From Caldicellulosiruptor obsidiansis OB47 (GTDB taxonomy: Bacteria; Bacillota; Thermoanaerobacteria; Caldicellulosiruptorales; Caldicellulosiruptoraceae): a DNA stretch of 64,000 bases. The translations under genes and the position numbers were made by a program. Under the pieces are notes generated by a model, which had not been told where the DNA came from, searched no databases, and saw only the letters and a program-made list of their open reading frames with translations. Positions 1-9,171 of this stretch are shown in pieces. The stretch lies in assembly GCF_000145215.1 (NCBI RefSeq), contig NC_014392.1, positions 2,427,001-2,491,000 of the forward strand, given 5' to 3'. Within the stretch, counting starts at the first letter, position 1; the number at the start of each line of letters is the position of its first letter.

Positions 1-1215
1 ATGGGAAAGCTTTCTGACACATTTGACAGGACAAAGATATTCAAAACAGGGCTTTTGTTGTTTACACTTTCAACCCTGATGTGTGCTCTTTCAAACACGG
101 TAGAAATTCTTTTTGTCTTTCGTGCTCTGCAGGGATTTTTCTCAGCCTTCACATTTGTTACATCAATGGCAATCTTGATTGAAAATCACTCACCACAAAT
201 AAGAGGAAGGCTTTTGGGAATAAACACAGCAGTTGTGTATTTGGGAACATCCTTAGGACCTTTTTTGGGTGGTGTGCTTGTAAAGCTGTGGGGATACAGG
301 AGTGTATTTTTTTTCGGATTTGCCATAGGAGTTGTTGGATCATTTGTGAGTTTATTTTTGCTCCAAAAAGAAGTGAAAAATACAAGGCAGGCAAAACTGG
401 TTGACAGCCTCAAATCGCTTGACAAAGTCGGGGCTATTTTGTCAATGACAGGGCTTTTTCTTTTGATGTACGGAGCATCTACATTTGAGCTTGGGAATAC
501 CTCTAAAATTCTGTTTTTTGCAGGGTTAATTTTGATGGTAATTTTTGTTGTTGTGGAGGCAAAACTTCAAAATCCCATTTTGGACGTAAAACTGTTTGTA
601 AAAATCCCTCAGTTTGGATTTTCAAACTTGGCAGCGCTCATAAACTACAGCTGCACATTTTCTGCATCTTACCTTCTGTCGCTTTATCTTCAGCTTGTAA
701 AAGCTCTGCCTTCCCAGCTTGCAGGTTCTATTTTGATTGTCCAGCCGCTTTCGCAGGTTATAACCTCATTGATTTCTGGCAGAGCTTCTGAAAAGATCGA
801 GCCGCGCAAACTTGCAACAGCCGGTATGGTCCTCACAACCATAGGTCTTTTTGTTTTTTCGCTCTTTAGCAGTAAGACAAGCCTTGTCTTTGCAGTAGCC
901 AACCTTATTGTGATGGGAATTGGTTTTGGACTTTTTTCGTCGCCAAACACAAATGTTGTCATGAGCTGCGTGCCAAAATCGCTTTATGGCACGGCATCAT
1001 CAACAATATCTGTCATGAGAGTTGTAGGCCAGGCATTTTCAATGGCAATTGTCTCGTTTGTATCGAGCATATTTTTGAAGGGTGTGAGACTGTCGCACGA
1101 AAACTATCTTCTCATTCTAAAGAGCACGAAGACAAGTTTTTTGGTGTTTGCAAGTCTTTCCATTCTGGGAATTGTTGCGTCGTACAAGAGAGGGAATATA
1201 TATAGTAGGAAATAG
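1..1215 (+). CDS. MFS drug/solute exporter, 5'-truncated by window edge
   Basis: Integral membrane secondary transporter of the major facilitator superfamily, probably a proton-driven exporter of the DHA2 (EmrB/QacA-like) type; substrate unknown. The visible 404 residues begin inside the loop that follows helix 2: GKLSDTFDRTK is the MFS motif A. The ATG at base 1 is therefore almost certainly internal and the real start lies upstream of the window. About ten hydrophobic helices follow, with RALQGFFSAF and a LGPFLGG antiporter-type motif near residues 80-90. The last helix ends just before a basic tail (YKRGN..SRK). A terminator follows directly. The family call is firm; the substrate is not inferable. 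Confidence 0.85.
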   Translation: MGKLSDTFDRTKIFKTGLLLFTLSTLMCALSNTVEILFVFRALQGFFSAFTFVTSMAILIENHSPQIRGRLLGINTAVVYLGTSLGPFLGGVLVKLWGYRSVFFFGFAIGVVGSFVSLFLLQKEVKNTRQAKLVDSLKSLDKVGAILSMTGLFLLMYGASTFELGNTSKILFFAGLILMVIFVVVEAKLQNPILDVKLFVKIPQFGFSNLAALINYSCTFSASYLLSLYLQLVKALPSQLAGSILIVQPLSQVITSLISGRASEKIEPRKLATAGMVLTTIGLFVFSLFSSKTSLVFAVANLIVMGIGFGLFSSPNTNVVMSCVPKSLYGTASSTISVMRVVGQAFSMAIVSFVSSIFLKGVRLSHENYLLILKSTKTSFLVFASLSILGIVASYKRGNIYSRK

Positions 1216-1223
1216 CTGAGCTG

Positions 1224-1265
1224 AAAAAGGGGCAGTACTTTGAAAAAAGTGCCTGCCCCTTTTGT
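1224..1265. terminator. Bidirectional intrinsic terminator
   Basis: AAAAAGGGGCAG (1224-1235) pairs with CTGCCCCTTTT (1253-1263) and T-rich sequence follows. It lies between two convergent genes (MFS exporter and the 226-aa membrane protein). The A-tract on the left and T-tract on the right suit termination in both directions. Confidence 0.75.
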
Positions 1266-1289
1266 TTTTGCTTCAAATTACATCATTTT

Positions 1290-1970
1290 TTATTTTAGAA
1301 CCTTTATATCCTCAACAACCGGATTTGACTGGGGATTTTTAGGATTTGTCTTAAAAGTAACCTCAACATCGGTATTTTCATCAAGATAAGAAACCTTGTC
1401 TGCAACATTACTTATCTGCAGAACAACATGTTTTTGGTCAAACAGAAACTCTGCAAAGTTGTTGTCCGCAAGCCCTACAAACTTCCCCCTGAGCGTCACT
1501 TTATCAGGCTTGTCGATTTTTATAATTCTTGGATTTGCACCTTCTTGCGGTTTTTCAAACTCAACCTCTACAATGTCGCCTGGTGATAGGTTTAAGTTTG
1601 GTATCTGCCCATCAATTTCAAACTCTTTAAAATCAAAAGCTGTATTAAGAAGTGAAAGCTGTATTGTGTGGGCATCAACATCGCCATAAAATCTTGCAAC
1701 AGCCTTATAAGTGTCCAAAGTTTGCGAAAAATCTTGCACCAGTTGTTGATTCTGCCCTGCCGTAGTTACTTGGTCCTGGGGTTGAGTTTGGCTTTCTTCT
1801 GAAGGTTGCTGCTGAGCATTTTGTGTGCTTTGGGGAATCTGCCCTGATGTTTGTTGCTTGTTTGTAAAATGTCCTGCCATGTAATACCCTGCCAAAATTC
1901 CCAAAACAACTATACCCATCACTACAATGACAATCAAAACCCTCTTTTTGCCACTTTTTGCCCTTTTCAT
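1290..1970 (-). CDS. Membrane-anchored protein, unknown function
   Basis: 226 aa. The N-terminus is basic (MKRAKSGKKR) and is followed by one hydrophobic segment at about residues 10-32. A Gln/Ser/Pro-rich linker (about 37-72) comes next, then a soluble beta-rich domain of about 145 residues. This topology is that of a protein anchored by an uncleaved signal with its domain outside the cell. I recognise no enzymatic motif. The domain has OB-like alternation (phrases such as GDIVEVEFEK and KVTLRGKFVG), so binding of a ligand or polymer is possible but unproven. The ATG start has an AAAGGGG Shine-Dalgarno about 10 nt upstream. It converges on the MFS gene and shares its terminator. Confidence 0.7.
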   Translation of the reverse strand: MKRAKSGKKRVLIVIVVMGIVVLGILAGYYMAGHFTNKQQTSGQIPQSTQNAQQQPSEESQTQPQDQVTTAGQNQQLVQDFSQTLDTYKAVARFYGDVDAHTIQLSLLNTAFDFKEFEIDGQIPNLNLSPGDIVEVEFEKPQEGANPRIIKIDKPDKVTLRGKFVGLADNNFAEFLFDQKHVVLQISNVADKVSYLDENTDVEVTFKTNPKNPQSNPVVEDIKVLK

Positions 1971-2059
1971 GAAATAAATACCCCTTTTTATATCTAAAAA
2001 AGCCCAAATTATTTTTATACCTATAGTCTACAGCAAAGCCATATCAAAATCAATGGAAT

Positions 2060-3115
2060 TTAGCTCGCAGCAGCTCTTTTGTAGTGCCTGCTTTGTCCTT
2101 TTCCCTGTCCCACTTTTCTGCCAAGTGAAACAATGATTGACTCAATGCAGCCTCTACACTTTGTAGCATCCTCATTTATACAAATCTTTCCAGGATATAG
2201 CTCATATTTTAGCTTGTACTTGAGGTGATTTACATTTGGCATCACAATATTAGCACCGCACATGAGCCCCTTTTGTCTTCCAAGGGGGTCTAAAGTACCA
2301 AGCGCAGTTGTTGCCGGAATATTAGCATCTGGAATTAAAAGCCTCAAAATGGCAATGCTCTTGAGTGTCAAATCCACCGAACCTTCCTTTGCATCTTTTA
2401 GAGGCGTCTGTGGGTGAGGAATAAAAGGTCCAATGCCTATCATGTCTGCATCAAGCTCTTTTACAAGAAGTATGTCCTGTGCCAGATCATCAATAGTCTG
2501 CCCTGGAAGACCTATCAAAAAACCTGTCCCAAGTTCATATCCAAGACTTTTAAGCCATTTTAAGCACTCAATTCTTTTTTCAAAGCTCATGCCAGGATGA
2601 TATTGTCTGTAGAGTTTTTCATTTGAAGTTTCAAACCTCATCAAAAACCTGTCTGCTCCGGCATCTTTGAACGCCTTGTACTCATCATACGACCTTTCAC
2701 CAATCGAAAGTGTTATTGCAACATCAACATTTTGTTTTATCTTCTTTATTATTGAGCACATTCTATCTTTTGTGTAAAACATATCCTCACCAGACTGCAA
2801 TACCACCGTGCGGTACCCCATCTGATACGCCCTTTTTGCAACCTCTACTATCTCATCTTCTTGCATTCTGTATCTTTGAGCTTGGCTATTGCTTTTCCTC
2901 AATCCGCAGTAAAAACAGTCGTTTTTGCAGTAGCTTGAAAATTCAATAAGTCCTCTTAAAAAAACCTCGTCGCCCACATGCTCTTTTCTTACCATGTCTG
3001 CTGTTTTGAAAAGAAGGTTTTTATCCTCACCTTCTGCCATCAGCAAAAGCTTTATTTCATCCTTGGTAAGAATATTCTCATGACATGCTTTTTCTATAAT
3101 ATCTCTCACTTTCAT
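2060..3115 (-). CDS. hydE: [FeFe]-hydrogenase maturation radical SAM enzyme HydE
   Basis: 351 aa, the usual HydE length. HydE is a radical SAM enzyme that, with HydG and HydF, builds the diiron subcluster of [FeFe]-hydrogenase. The radical SAM cluster motif CX3CX2C is at C63, C67 and C70 (YCKNDCFYCGLRK). The barrel motifs LQSGED, LSIGE, GTGFLIGLPGQT and PATTALGTLDP are characteristic. A second C-terminal CX7CX2C set (ICINEDATKCRGC) matches the auxiliary cluster of many HydE proteins. GGAGAG lies about 11 nt before the ATG. No hydF, hydG or hydrogenase gene is in the window, so hydE stands alone here. The alternative, PylB/BioB-like radical SAM, is less likely given the motif set. Confidence 0.9.
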   Translation of the reverse strand: MKVRDIIEKACHENILTKDEIKLLLMAEGEDKNLLFKTADMVRKEHVGDEVFLRGLIEFSSYCKNDCFYCGLRKSNSQAQRYRMQEDEIVEVAKRAYQMGYRTVVLQSGEDMFYTKDRMCSIIKKIKQNVDVAITLSIGERSYDEYKAFKDAGADRFLMRFETSNEKLYRQYHPGMSFEKRIECLKWLKSLGYELGTGFLIGLPGQTIDDLAQDILLVKELDADMIGIGPFIPHPQTPLKDAKEGSVDLTLKSIAILRLLIPDANIPATTALGTLDPLGRQKGLMCGANIVMPNVNHLKYKLKYELYPGKICINEDATKCRGCIESIIVSLGRKVGQGKGQSRHYKRAAAS

Positions 3116-3255
3116 GTTATTGGTTCTCTCCTGCCATAAAGAAAATTTTAAGTATTTCTATCTACTTTGCTGGTATTAATTATACCACATTTCAAACAGG
3201 TTTAAAAGTCAATTGCCATCCACCTTTTCCCAGAATGGTATACATATTTATTTTT

Positions 3256-3265
3256 GTGGTATAAT
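3256..3265 (+). promoter_or_regulatory. Extended -10 promoter of the PBP gene
   Basis: TGTGGTATAAT is an extended -10 (TGnTATAAT) with TATAAT at 3260-3265. No good -35 is visible. It lies 30 bases before the chosen TTG start, so any start overlapping this -10 can be ruled out. Confidence 0.6.
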
Positions 3266-3294
3266 TGAATAAGGAAAGAGGGGAGGAATATTCG

Positions 3295-5742
3295 TTGCAA
3301 AGAAAAGATAAAAAAGTAAAAAAACAAATGCCGTTCAGGCTTTTTCTCAAAAGTTTTTTAAAAGCTTTTCTAGTGCTTTTGATTGCAAGCATGGCAGTTT
3401 TAATCGGTGCTGGTTTTGGAATGGTCACAGGATACATAAAGGCCATACCAGCAAATGCTCTTGACATAATAACTTCTTCTTCAGATTCTCAGACAACAAT
3501 TGTTTACGACCAGAGCGGAAACGAAATTGCCCGGCTTCATGGCAATGAGAACAGAATAAGAGTGCCCTATAGCAAGATTCCAAAAAATCTCATAAACGCT
3601 TTTGTTGCAATTGAGGATGAGAGGTTCTGGCAACACAACGGCATAGACATAAAAAGAATATTCGGAGCCATCTTAAAAAACATTAAAAGCGGAAGTCTAT
3701 CTGAAGGTGCAAGCACAATTACCCAGCAGCTTGTTAGAAACAAACTTTTAACATTTGAAAAGTCGTTCAAGCGAAAAATTCAAGAACAATACCTTGCTAT
3801 TCAGCTCGAAAAAAGATGGACAAAAGAACAAATTTTAGAGGAATATCTTAACACAATCAACCTTGGAAGCGGTGCTTATGGAGTTGGAGCTGCAGCATAC
3901 ACCTATTTTGGAAAGGATGTATCGCAGCTGACATTAGCAGAGTGCGCTCTCATTGCCGGAATTACTCAAAATCCTTCATACTACAACCCTTATGTATTTC
4001 CAGACCATGCAAAGAAAAAGCAGGAACTTGTTCTAAAAAAGATGCTTGAGCTTGGATATATAACCGAACAAGAGTACTTAGAGGCAAAAAATCAGCCACT
4101 TGTGTATGTAAAAAAAGACATTTCTACAGAAAGTGCATATAAACATCCTTATTTTGTTGATTCTGTAATAGACGAAGCCATTGAAATTTTATCTGAAAAG
4201 AAAAGAATTTCTGAAGATGAGGCAGAAAACTTAATCTATGGCGGCGGGCTTAAAATATACACAACAATGGACGAAACCATACAAAGCACAATTGAAGATG
4301 TCTTTTCAGACCCGTCAATCATGCCAAAGATAAGACACTACGATGCATCTGGCACACCACAGCCTCAGGCAGCAGCTGTTTTGATTGATTTTAGAACAGG
4401 TGCTGTCAAAGGTATAATGGGTGGAAGAGGAAATCTGAAAGGTGTCAGGCTATTAAACCGCGCAACAATGTCTGTACGCCAGCCTGGCTCTGCCATAAAA
4501 CCAATTGCTGACTATGCTTTAGCTCTTGAAAATGGATATACTGCCGCAACTGTAATTGATGATGCACCTTTTTCTGTTGGCGGGTACACCCCTAAAAACT
4601 GGTATAAAAGCAATGTTGTTTCTGGCAAGAGAGGTTATAAAGGATTGATGACAGTAAGAGAAGCTTTGCAGTGGTCGGCAAATGTTCCTGCTGTAAAGGT
4701 TGCATATAATCTTGGAATTCAAAATGTCTACAGGAACTTAAAAAGGTTTGGGTTTACTACCTTAGCTCCGCAGGATATGAACAGTCTTTCAATTGCAATT
4801 GGTGGATTTACTTATGGAGTCAAACCTATTGAGCTTACTGCTGCATTTGCTGCAGTTGCTAACAGTGGTGTGTATATAAAGCCTTATTTTATAACAAAAA
4901 TTGAAGATAAAAACGGTATCACAATATTTGAGAGAATACCTTATAAGAGAAAAGTAATGGATGAAAAGAATGCATATATACTTACAAATATCTTGCAAAG
5001 CGTTGTTACAGCAAGAATAACAGTAGGTGTAAAATTCTCATATCCTGTTGCAGGAAAAACTGGAACAACCGATGACAGCAAAGATAGGTGGTTTGTAGGA
5101 TACACTCCAAACTATGCGCTTGGTGTATGGGTTGGCGAAGACAAGCCTGTTGCTCTTAGCTATTTGACAGGAACAAACCCTGCTCTGAAAATCTTCAAAG
5201 GAATAATGGACAGAATTGTTCAGCAAAAAGGCGTGAGCCCAGAGTTTCCAAGACCTGCTGGAATTGTTGAAAAGTATGTCTGCAAAGAATCAGGCAAACT
5301 TGCAACAGACCTGTGTAGGCAAGACCCAAGAGGAAATCAAATTATAAAAGAGATATTTGCAGAAGGAACAGAGCCAACAGAGTACTGCGACAGGCATGTA
5401 AAACTTAAAATCTGCACTAAGTCCAAAAAACTTGCAACAGAGTACTGTCCAAGCGTTATAGAAAAGATATTTATAAAAAGAGACAACCCAATCTGGCCTG
5501 GTTCATCTTTGATTCCACCTGATGATTATATGTACCAGGCACCTGCTGATTACTGTGACATCCACACAGCACCAGAACAAACATCTATTCCTCAAGAGCA
5601 GCAAAATACCTCTGAGCAGAATCAGAATTACTCAGGGGAAAATCAGTCTCAGCCTGCTGAACAAGGCAATTTTCAAAATAACCAAGAAAATGGTACTTTT
5701 GATAATAACACAACTCAATCTCAAACTTATTCTTCACACTAA
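3295..5742 (+). CDS. Class A penicillin-binding protein (PBP1A type)
   Basis: Bifunctional peptidoglycan synthase, 815 aa from the chosen TTG, which has GGGAGGAA 6 nt upstream; the upstream TTG at 3265 overlaps the -10 box. The cytoplasmic tail is basic, with a membrane anchor at about residues 16-45. The GT51 glycosyltransferase domain shows VAIEDERFWQHNGID, GASTITQQL and the EEYLNTINLG motif. The transpeptidase domain has SxxK at S399-K402 (GSAIKP), a WSANVP motif and KTGT from about residue 588. Past the transpeptidase domain there is a Cys-containing extension (CKES..DLC, CDRH, CTKS) and a Gln/Asn-rich tail of about 60 residues. The gene stands alone. The call is firm; the paralogue number cannot be given. 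Confidence 0.93.
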   Translation: MQRKDKKVKKQMPFRLFLKSFLKAFLVLLIASMAVLIGAGFGMVTGYIKAIPANALDIITSSSDSQTTIVYDQSGNEIARLHGNENRIRVPYSKIPKNLINAFVAIEDERFWQHNGIDIKRIFGAILKNIKSGSLSEGASTITQQLVRNKLLTFEKSFKRKIQEQYLAIQLEKRWTKEQILEEYLNTINLGSGAYGVGAAAYTYFGKDVSQLTLAECALIAGITQNPSYYNPYVFPDHAKKKQELVLKKMLELGYITEQEYLEAKNQPLVYVKKDISTESAYKHPYFVDSVIDEAIEILSEKKRISEDEAENLIYGGGLKIYTTMDETIQSTIEDVFSDPSIMPKIRHYDASGTPQPQAAAVLIDFRTGAVKGIMGGRGNLKGVRLLNRATMSVRQPGSAIKPIADYALALENGYTAATVIDDAPFSVGGYTPKNWYKSNVVSGKRGYKGLMTVREALQWSANVPAVKVAYNLGIQNVYRNLKRFGFTTLAPQDMNSLSIAIGGFTYGVKPIELTAAFAAVANSGVYIKPYFITKIEDKNGITIFERIPYKRKVMDEKNAYILTNILQSVVTARITVGVKFSYPVAGKTGTTDDSKDRWFVGYTPNYALGVWVGEDKPVALSYLTGTNPALKIFKGIMDRIVQQKGVSPEFPRPAGIVEKYVCKESGKLATDLCRQDPRGNQIIKEIFAEGTEPTEYCDRHVKLKICTKSKKLATEYCPSVIEKIFIKRDNPIWPGSSLIPPDDYMYQAPADYCDIHTAPEQTSIPQEQQNTSEQNQNYSGENQSQPAEQGNFQNNQENGTFDNNTTQSQTYSSH

Positions 5743-5799
5743 AGTTTGAAAAGAAATTAAGTAAATTGTGCAGTAAATAATAAGGAAAGGAAAAAAAGA

Positions 5800-5923
5800 A
5801 TGAAGATTACCTCTATTCAGCAAAAAGACCTGCTTACATTGAGCCTGATGCTGGGCAGGGGGAAAATGGGAAATTGTTGAAGATGACGAAAAAGGAATAT
5901 TAAAAAAAGCAATATATGGATAA
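5800..5923 (+). pseudogene. Frameshifted remnant of a very small gene
   Basis: AAGGAAAGG precedes an ATG at 5800. The first frame runs 26 codons and stops. Other frames continue with residue runs such as PAYIEPDAGQGENGK and then WEIVEDDEKGILKKAIYG, which read like the C-terminus of one small acidic protein. At least two frameshifts would be needed to join them. Family unknown; the call rests only on the coding-like composition. Confidence 0.25.
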
Positions 5924-5963
5924 AAGAGGCTGTCTGAAAAGATGAGGTGCCAGCCTCTTTTTT
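5922..5963 (+). terminator. Intrinsic terminator
   Basis: AAAAGAGGCTG (5922-5932) pairs with CAGCCTCTTTT (5951-5961), followed by more T. It ends the PBP transcription unit and the small remnant after it. Confidence 0.75.
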
Positions 5964-6029
5964 ATGTAGATTTCTATTTTTCCAAAAAACCTTGAAGAAA
6001 CCTCGTCATTTTATAGGACGGGGATGAGT

Positions 6030-6650
6030 TAAAGCCTTTTAATCCCTTGCCCGTGAACAAGTATAATCTTTTCTGGATTTAAAACTTTTAGTGTATGCAA
6101 TATTTCGAAGTAGTTTGAATGCGCAGAAAGAGGAACATCAAAATAATGAACCTCATAATTTCTTATTACCTTAATTATCTCATGAATATATTGTTTTTCC
6201 TCAATATACCCACTCTTTATAAATCAAAAAGTACTACCGTTTAAACATTGAATATATTTCAGAGCCATACTATTTGGTTGTAACATGCCCGAACTTGCAA
6301 TTACAACATCAGCATTTACAAGATTGTTTTTAACATCATTCGAATTCCCAAGACTGACGTTGTAGAAAAAAATTTCTTTCTTCAAAGTAGTTTTAATAGT
6401 AAATACTTACTTTTTACCTTTTATTGGCAATTATTCTGGGTTTTGTTCGACAAAATGTATTTATTATTGCCAAAACTTCTTGAGTTCTGCCAATAGAAAA
6501 TGCAGGAATAAAAATTTTAAACTCCAATTTTACTAGAAAATCTACAGCATATGCCAAACATCTGGCAGCATCTTCATAGCTGATTGCAAAATTTTCATTC
6601 CATATATGTGTTTGCAAACAAGATATTCAATTTTCCCTCTTTCTAAAATT
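6030..6650 (-). pseudogene. Decayed beta-CASP metallo-beta-lactamase nuclease gene
   Basis: Pieces of one protein lie in different minus-strand frames. The upstream piece contains IFIPAFSIGRTQEVLAII (about 6450-6510). The middle piece contains VVIASSGMLQPNS. The last piece contains PLSAHSNYFEILHTLK and NPEKIILVHGQG, ending at a TAA at 6030-6032. The FSIGRTQE, SSGM and HxxN/HG motifs are those of beta-CASP MBL-fold RNases and exonucleases. The N-terminal HxHxDH metal site is missing and there are internal stops and frameshifts, so the gene is dead. It sits directly upstream of the CR1 leader. Confidence 0.6.
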
Positions 6651-6679
6651 TCTTTCACTAATATACCTCTTGACAAACA

Positions 6680-6975
6680 AGTGCAAGTTTATACTAAAAT
6701 TTAAGCTTTATCTATCATATTTATGCTTTTTGACCAAAAGTCATATCTGTCGACCTCCAATAGCAAAATTTTAAGTCTCATATTGTATTCGGTTTCAAGC
6801 CTGCAGTACGTAGATTAGACCAAACTTCTGGCATCTGCTGGATAGACGGAAGGGTTTTATGGGCTTTTATCCCTTGGTTTTTCTGGGTTGATTTGAGTTT
6901 TTCACAGATGTTTTAATATAAAAACATTGACAGGGGTGTATAATCTTGATATAATAAAATCAAGTTCTTGAACGT
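6680..6975 (+). promoter_or_regulatory. CR1 leader, class A
   Basis: AT-rich leader shared with the CR4, CR8 and CR9 loci. Conserved blocks are TTTTTGACCAAAAGTCATA, GTCGACCTCC, CTGGATAGACGGAAG and GATATAATAAAATCAAG. It carries a consensus promoter: TTGACA at 6927-6932, a 17-nt spacer and TATAAT at 6950-6955, which puts the transcript start about 14 nt before the first repeat. The array is therefore transcribed left to right and new spacers should enter at 6976. Confidence 0.85.
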
Positions 6976-8109
6976 GTTTGTAGCCTTCCATTTGGGGATT
7001 GAAACGATTCAAATAAAAATTTGATTTTTTAAAAAAAATCTGGTTTGTAGCCTTCCATTTGGGGATTGAAACGGTTTATCTTCAATAACCTTTTCTTGTT
7101 TTTGCTTTGTTAAGTTTGTAGCCTTCCATTTGGGGATTGAAACAAAGTTATTAAATGCTTTCCCATTAGCCCCCCACCTGTTTGTAGCCTTCCATTTGGG
7201 GATTGAAACTTAAACACCTTTCTTATATCATTGTCTATAGCAGAGTTTGTAGCCTTCCATTTGGGGATTGAAACGCTTTAACTGTGCAGGTATTATCGCT
7301 ATTGGTCTGTGTTTGTAGCCTTCCATTTGGGGATTGAAACAATTATAACATACAAGGCGAGGGAGTTTTAGATTTTGTTTGTAGCCTTCCATTTGGGGAT
7401 TGAAACTTTGCATTCAATGTGAATACCATTCAGTCCTACAACGGTTTGTAGCCTTCCATTTGGGGATTGAAACGGCTTTAGCTGTATATAATACAGGTGG
7501 CACATATAGTTTGTAGCCTTCCATTTGGGGATTGAAACAGAAGTTGTTACTACCCGGTGAGATAAGCGCTTTGTATAGTTTGTAGCCTTCCATTTGGGGA
7601 TTGAAACGAATTAAAAAACATTATAAAAGAAGTAGTGTATAATGTTTGTAGCCTTCCATTTGGGGATTGAAACTTAAGTTGTTCCAAAGTTTCTATCCCT
7701 TGTTCCTTCCAGTTTGTAGCCTTCCATTTGGGGATTGAAACGGTGCAGGCATGACCTGTACAATGTATACCGCTGCGGTTTGTAGCCTTCCATTTGGGGA
7801 TTGAAACTAGAAAGCGAGACGTTATATGACATCATCATGAAGGGTTTGTAGCCTTCCATTTGGGGATTGAAACGTCTATCATTCTGTCTTGCTGTGCTAC
7901 TAATATAATATGTTTGTAGCCTTCCCTTTGGGGATTGAAACATCAAATAAGAACACACATCAGGTTTGAGAGCACCTTCGTTTGTAGCCTCCCCTTTGGG
8001 GATTGAAACGGTAATCCCCAATCGGGATGATACCATGTTCCTTTGTAGTTTGTAGCCTTCCCTTTGGGGATTGAGGAGAGAGGAGAGCCTCCTATTTGGG
8101 GATTGAAAC
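6976..8109 (+). CRISPR. CRISPR array CR1 (about 17 repeats, 16 spacers, variant repeats)
   Basis: 30-nt repeats start with GTTTGTAGCC and end with GGATTGAAAC; spacers are about 35-38 nt. Repeats 1-14, next to the leader, carry CTTCCATTTGG. Repeat 15 (7912) has CTTCCCTTTGG. Repeat 16 (7980) has the CTCCCCTTTGG form found in every other array. Repeat 17 (8048) has CTTCCC and loses its 3' end to GAGGAGAG; a further degenerate copy ends at 8109. Long reading frames across the array are translation artefacts of the repeat. Confidence 0.97.
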
Positions 8110-8388
8110 CAATTTGCCAAAGGGTTATAAGAAAAAATACAGCGACCAACCAGATGAGTAGCAAAAAGCTGTTGGAAAAGTAAAATTAGCAGAGTATTAA
8201 TTTGGTATATACCAGTATCAAATAAAAGATAAAACATACAACTACAAAATAAAAAGAACTTCAACGAAAGGGAAAAAAAGAACGAAGGTTAAATATGTTG
8301 GGGATAGTTTTTGGAGTTGATGGGTTACAAATGGGGAAAAAGAGAATAGCTCTTTTTGAATTGGAGGCAAGAAAATTTTTTAATAATA
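8110..8388. other. Intergenic, no recognisable gene
   Basis: A-rich plus strand between CR1 and the PP2C gene. Short runs such as KGKKRTKVKYVGDSFW can be read but there is no open frame or start. It could be eroded transposase sequence; I cannot support that. Confidence 0.3.
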
Positions 8389-9150
8389 TTAATCCAAAAG
8401 TTGGGTAACCAAAATAAAAGAAATATTATCACTTAGTTTTTTATTCTGAATTCTCTTTTGAAACTCCGAACAAAAGTCATCAGTAGAGAAAATTTGTGAT
8501 ATCTCATTTTCGAATTCTTCCCAGAACCCATCACTACAAATAATAAATTTGTCTTTATCAAGAATTTCTGTTTCATTTTTGTAAATTTGAATCTCTGTTT
8601 GATAGTTGTCTGCCACTATTGCAGAAGTTAAAATATGTTTTTTAGAATGTACCTTCGCTTCGTCTACAGTTATACAACCGCTTGAAACAAGTTCTTCAAC
8701 CACCGTATGGTCTTTGGTTAATTTCACTATTCTTGGGCCAAGCAATCTATATACCCTGCAGTCGCCCACGTTGAAAATGTAGAGTTTACTGTCAATAACC
8801 AAGATTCCTGCTATTGTGCATCCCATTCCAGAACTGTTTGGGCTTATACGGTTATAATTTTCTAACTCATCTCTTGCTTTTTTAATTGCATCTTCAATAG
8901 AGAGCTTTTTAGTCATTATATCTTCTTTATAGCGTTGCAAAACTTCTAAAACTATCTTTGACGCCAATTCACCTTTAGTATTTCCTCCAATACCATCTGC
9001 CACAGCAAGAAGAACACTTCTACTATCAATATTTAAACTCTCGCATTTATCCATATCTGTACTACTTATAATTTTTTCAAAAACTAACAAAGAATCTTCG
9101 TTTGTATCTCGTAAATTTCCTTTATTTGTAAAATAAATAACTCTAAACAT
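8389..9150 (-). CDS. PP2C-family Ser/Thr protein phosphatase
   Basis: 253 aa, a complete single-domain PPM/PP2C phosphatase, which removes phosphate from Ser/Thr using two Mn/Mg ions. The conserved motifs are all present: GNLRDTNEDS near the N-terminus, VADGIGG (metal-binding Asp), SGMGCTIAG, NVGDCRVYR, LTKDHT, ICSDGFWE and SDNISFI. There is no membrane segment or sensor domain. It is the last gene of the six-gene operon, 21 nt after the FHA gene, with GGAG before its ATG. Its partner is presumably the kinase encoded at the head of the same operon, with the FHA protein as phospho-reader. Residues are intact, so activity is expected. Confidence 0.9.
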   Translation of the reverse strand: MFRVIYFTNKGNLRDTNEDSLLVFEKIISSTDMDKCESLNIDSRSVLLAVADGIGGNTKGELASKIVLEVLQRYKEDIMTKKLSIEDAIKKARDELENYNRISPNSSGMGCTIAGILVIDSKLYIFNVGDCRVYRLLGPRIVKLTKDHTVVEELVSSGCITVDEAKVHSKKHILTSAIVADNYQTEIQIYKNETEILDKDKFIICSDGFWEEFENEISQIFSTDDFCSEFQKRIQNKKLSDNISFILVTQLLD

Positions 9151-9171
9151 ATTTTCAACTCCTATTCGGGA

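Noticed and set aside
3265-3294. Upstream TTG start for the PBP gene
   Set aside because: It overlaps the -10 box; the TTG at 3295 has a strong Shine-Dalgarno at correct spacing.
7228-8264. Minus-strand reading frames with repeated FNPQMEGYK or FQSPKGRLQT
   Set aside because: They are translations of the CRISPR repeat. They recur in every array with unrelated spacer sequence between.
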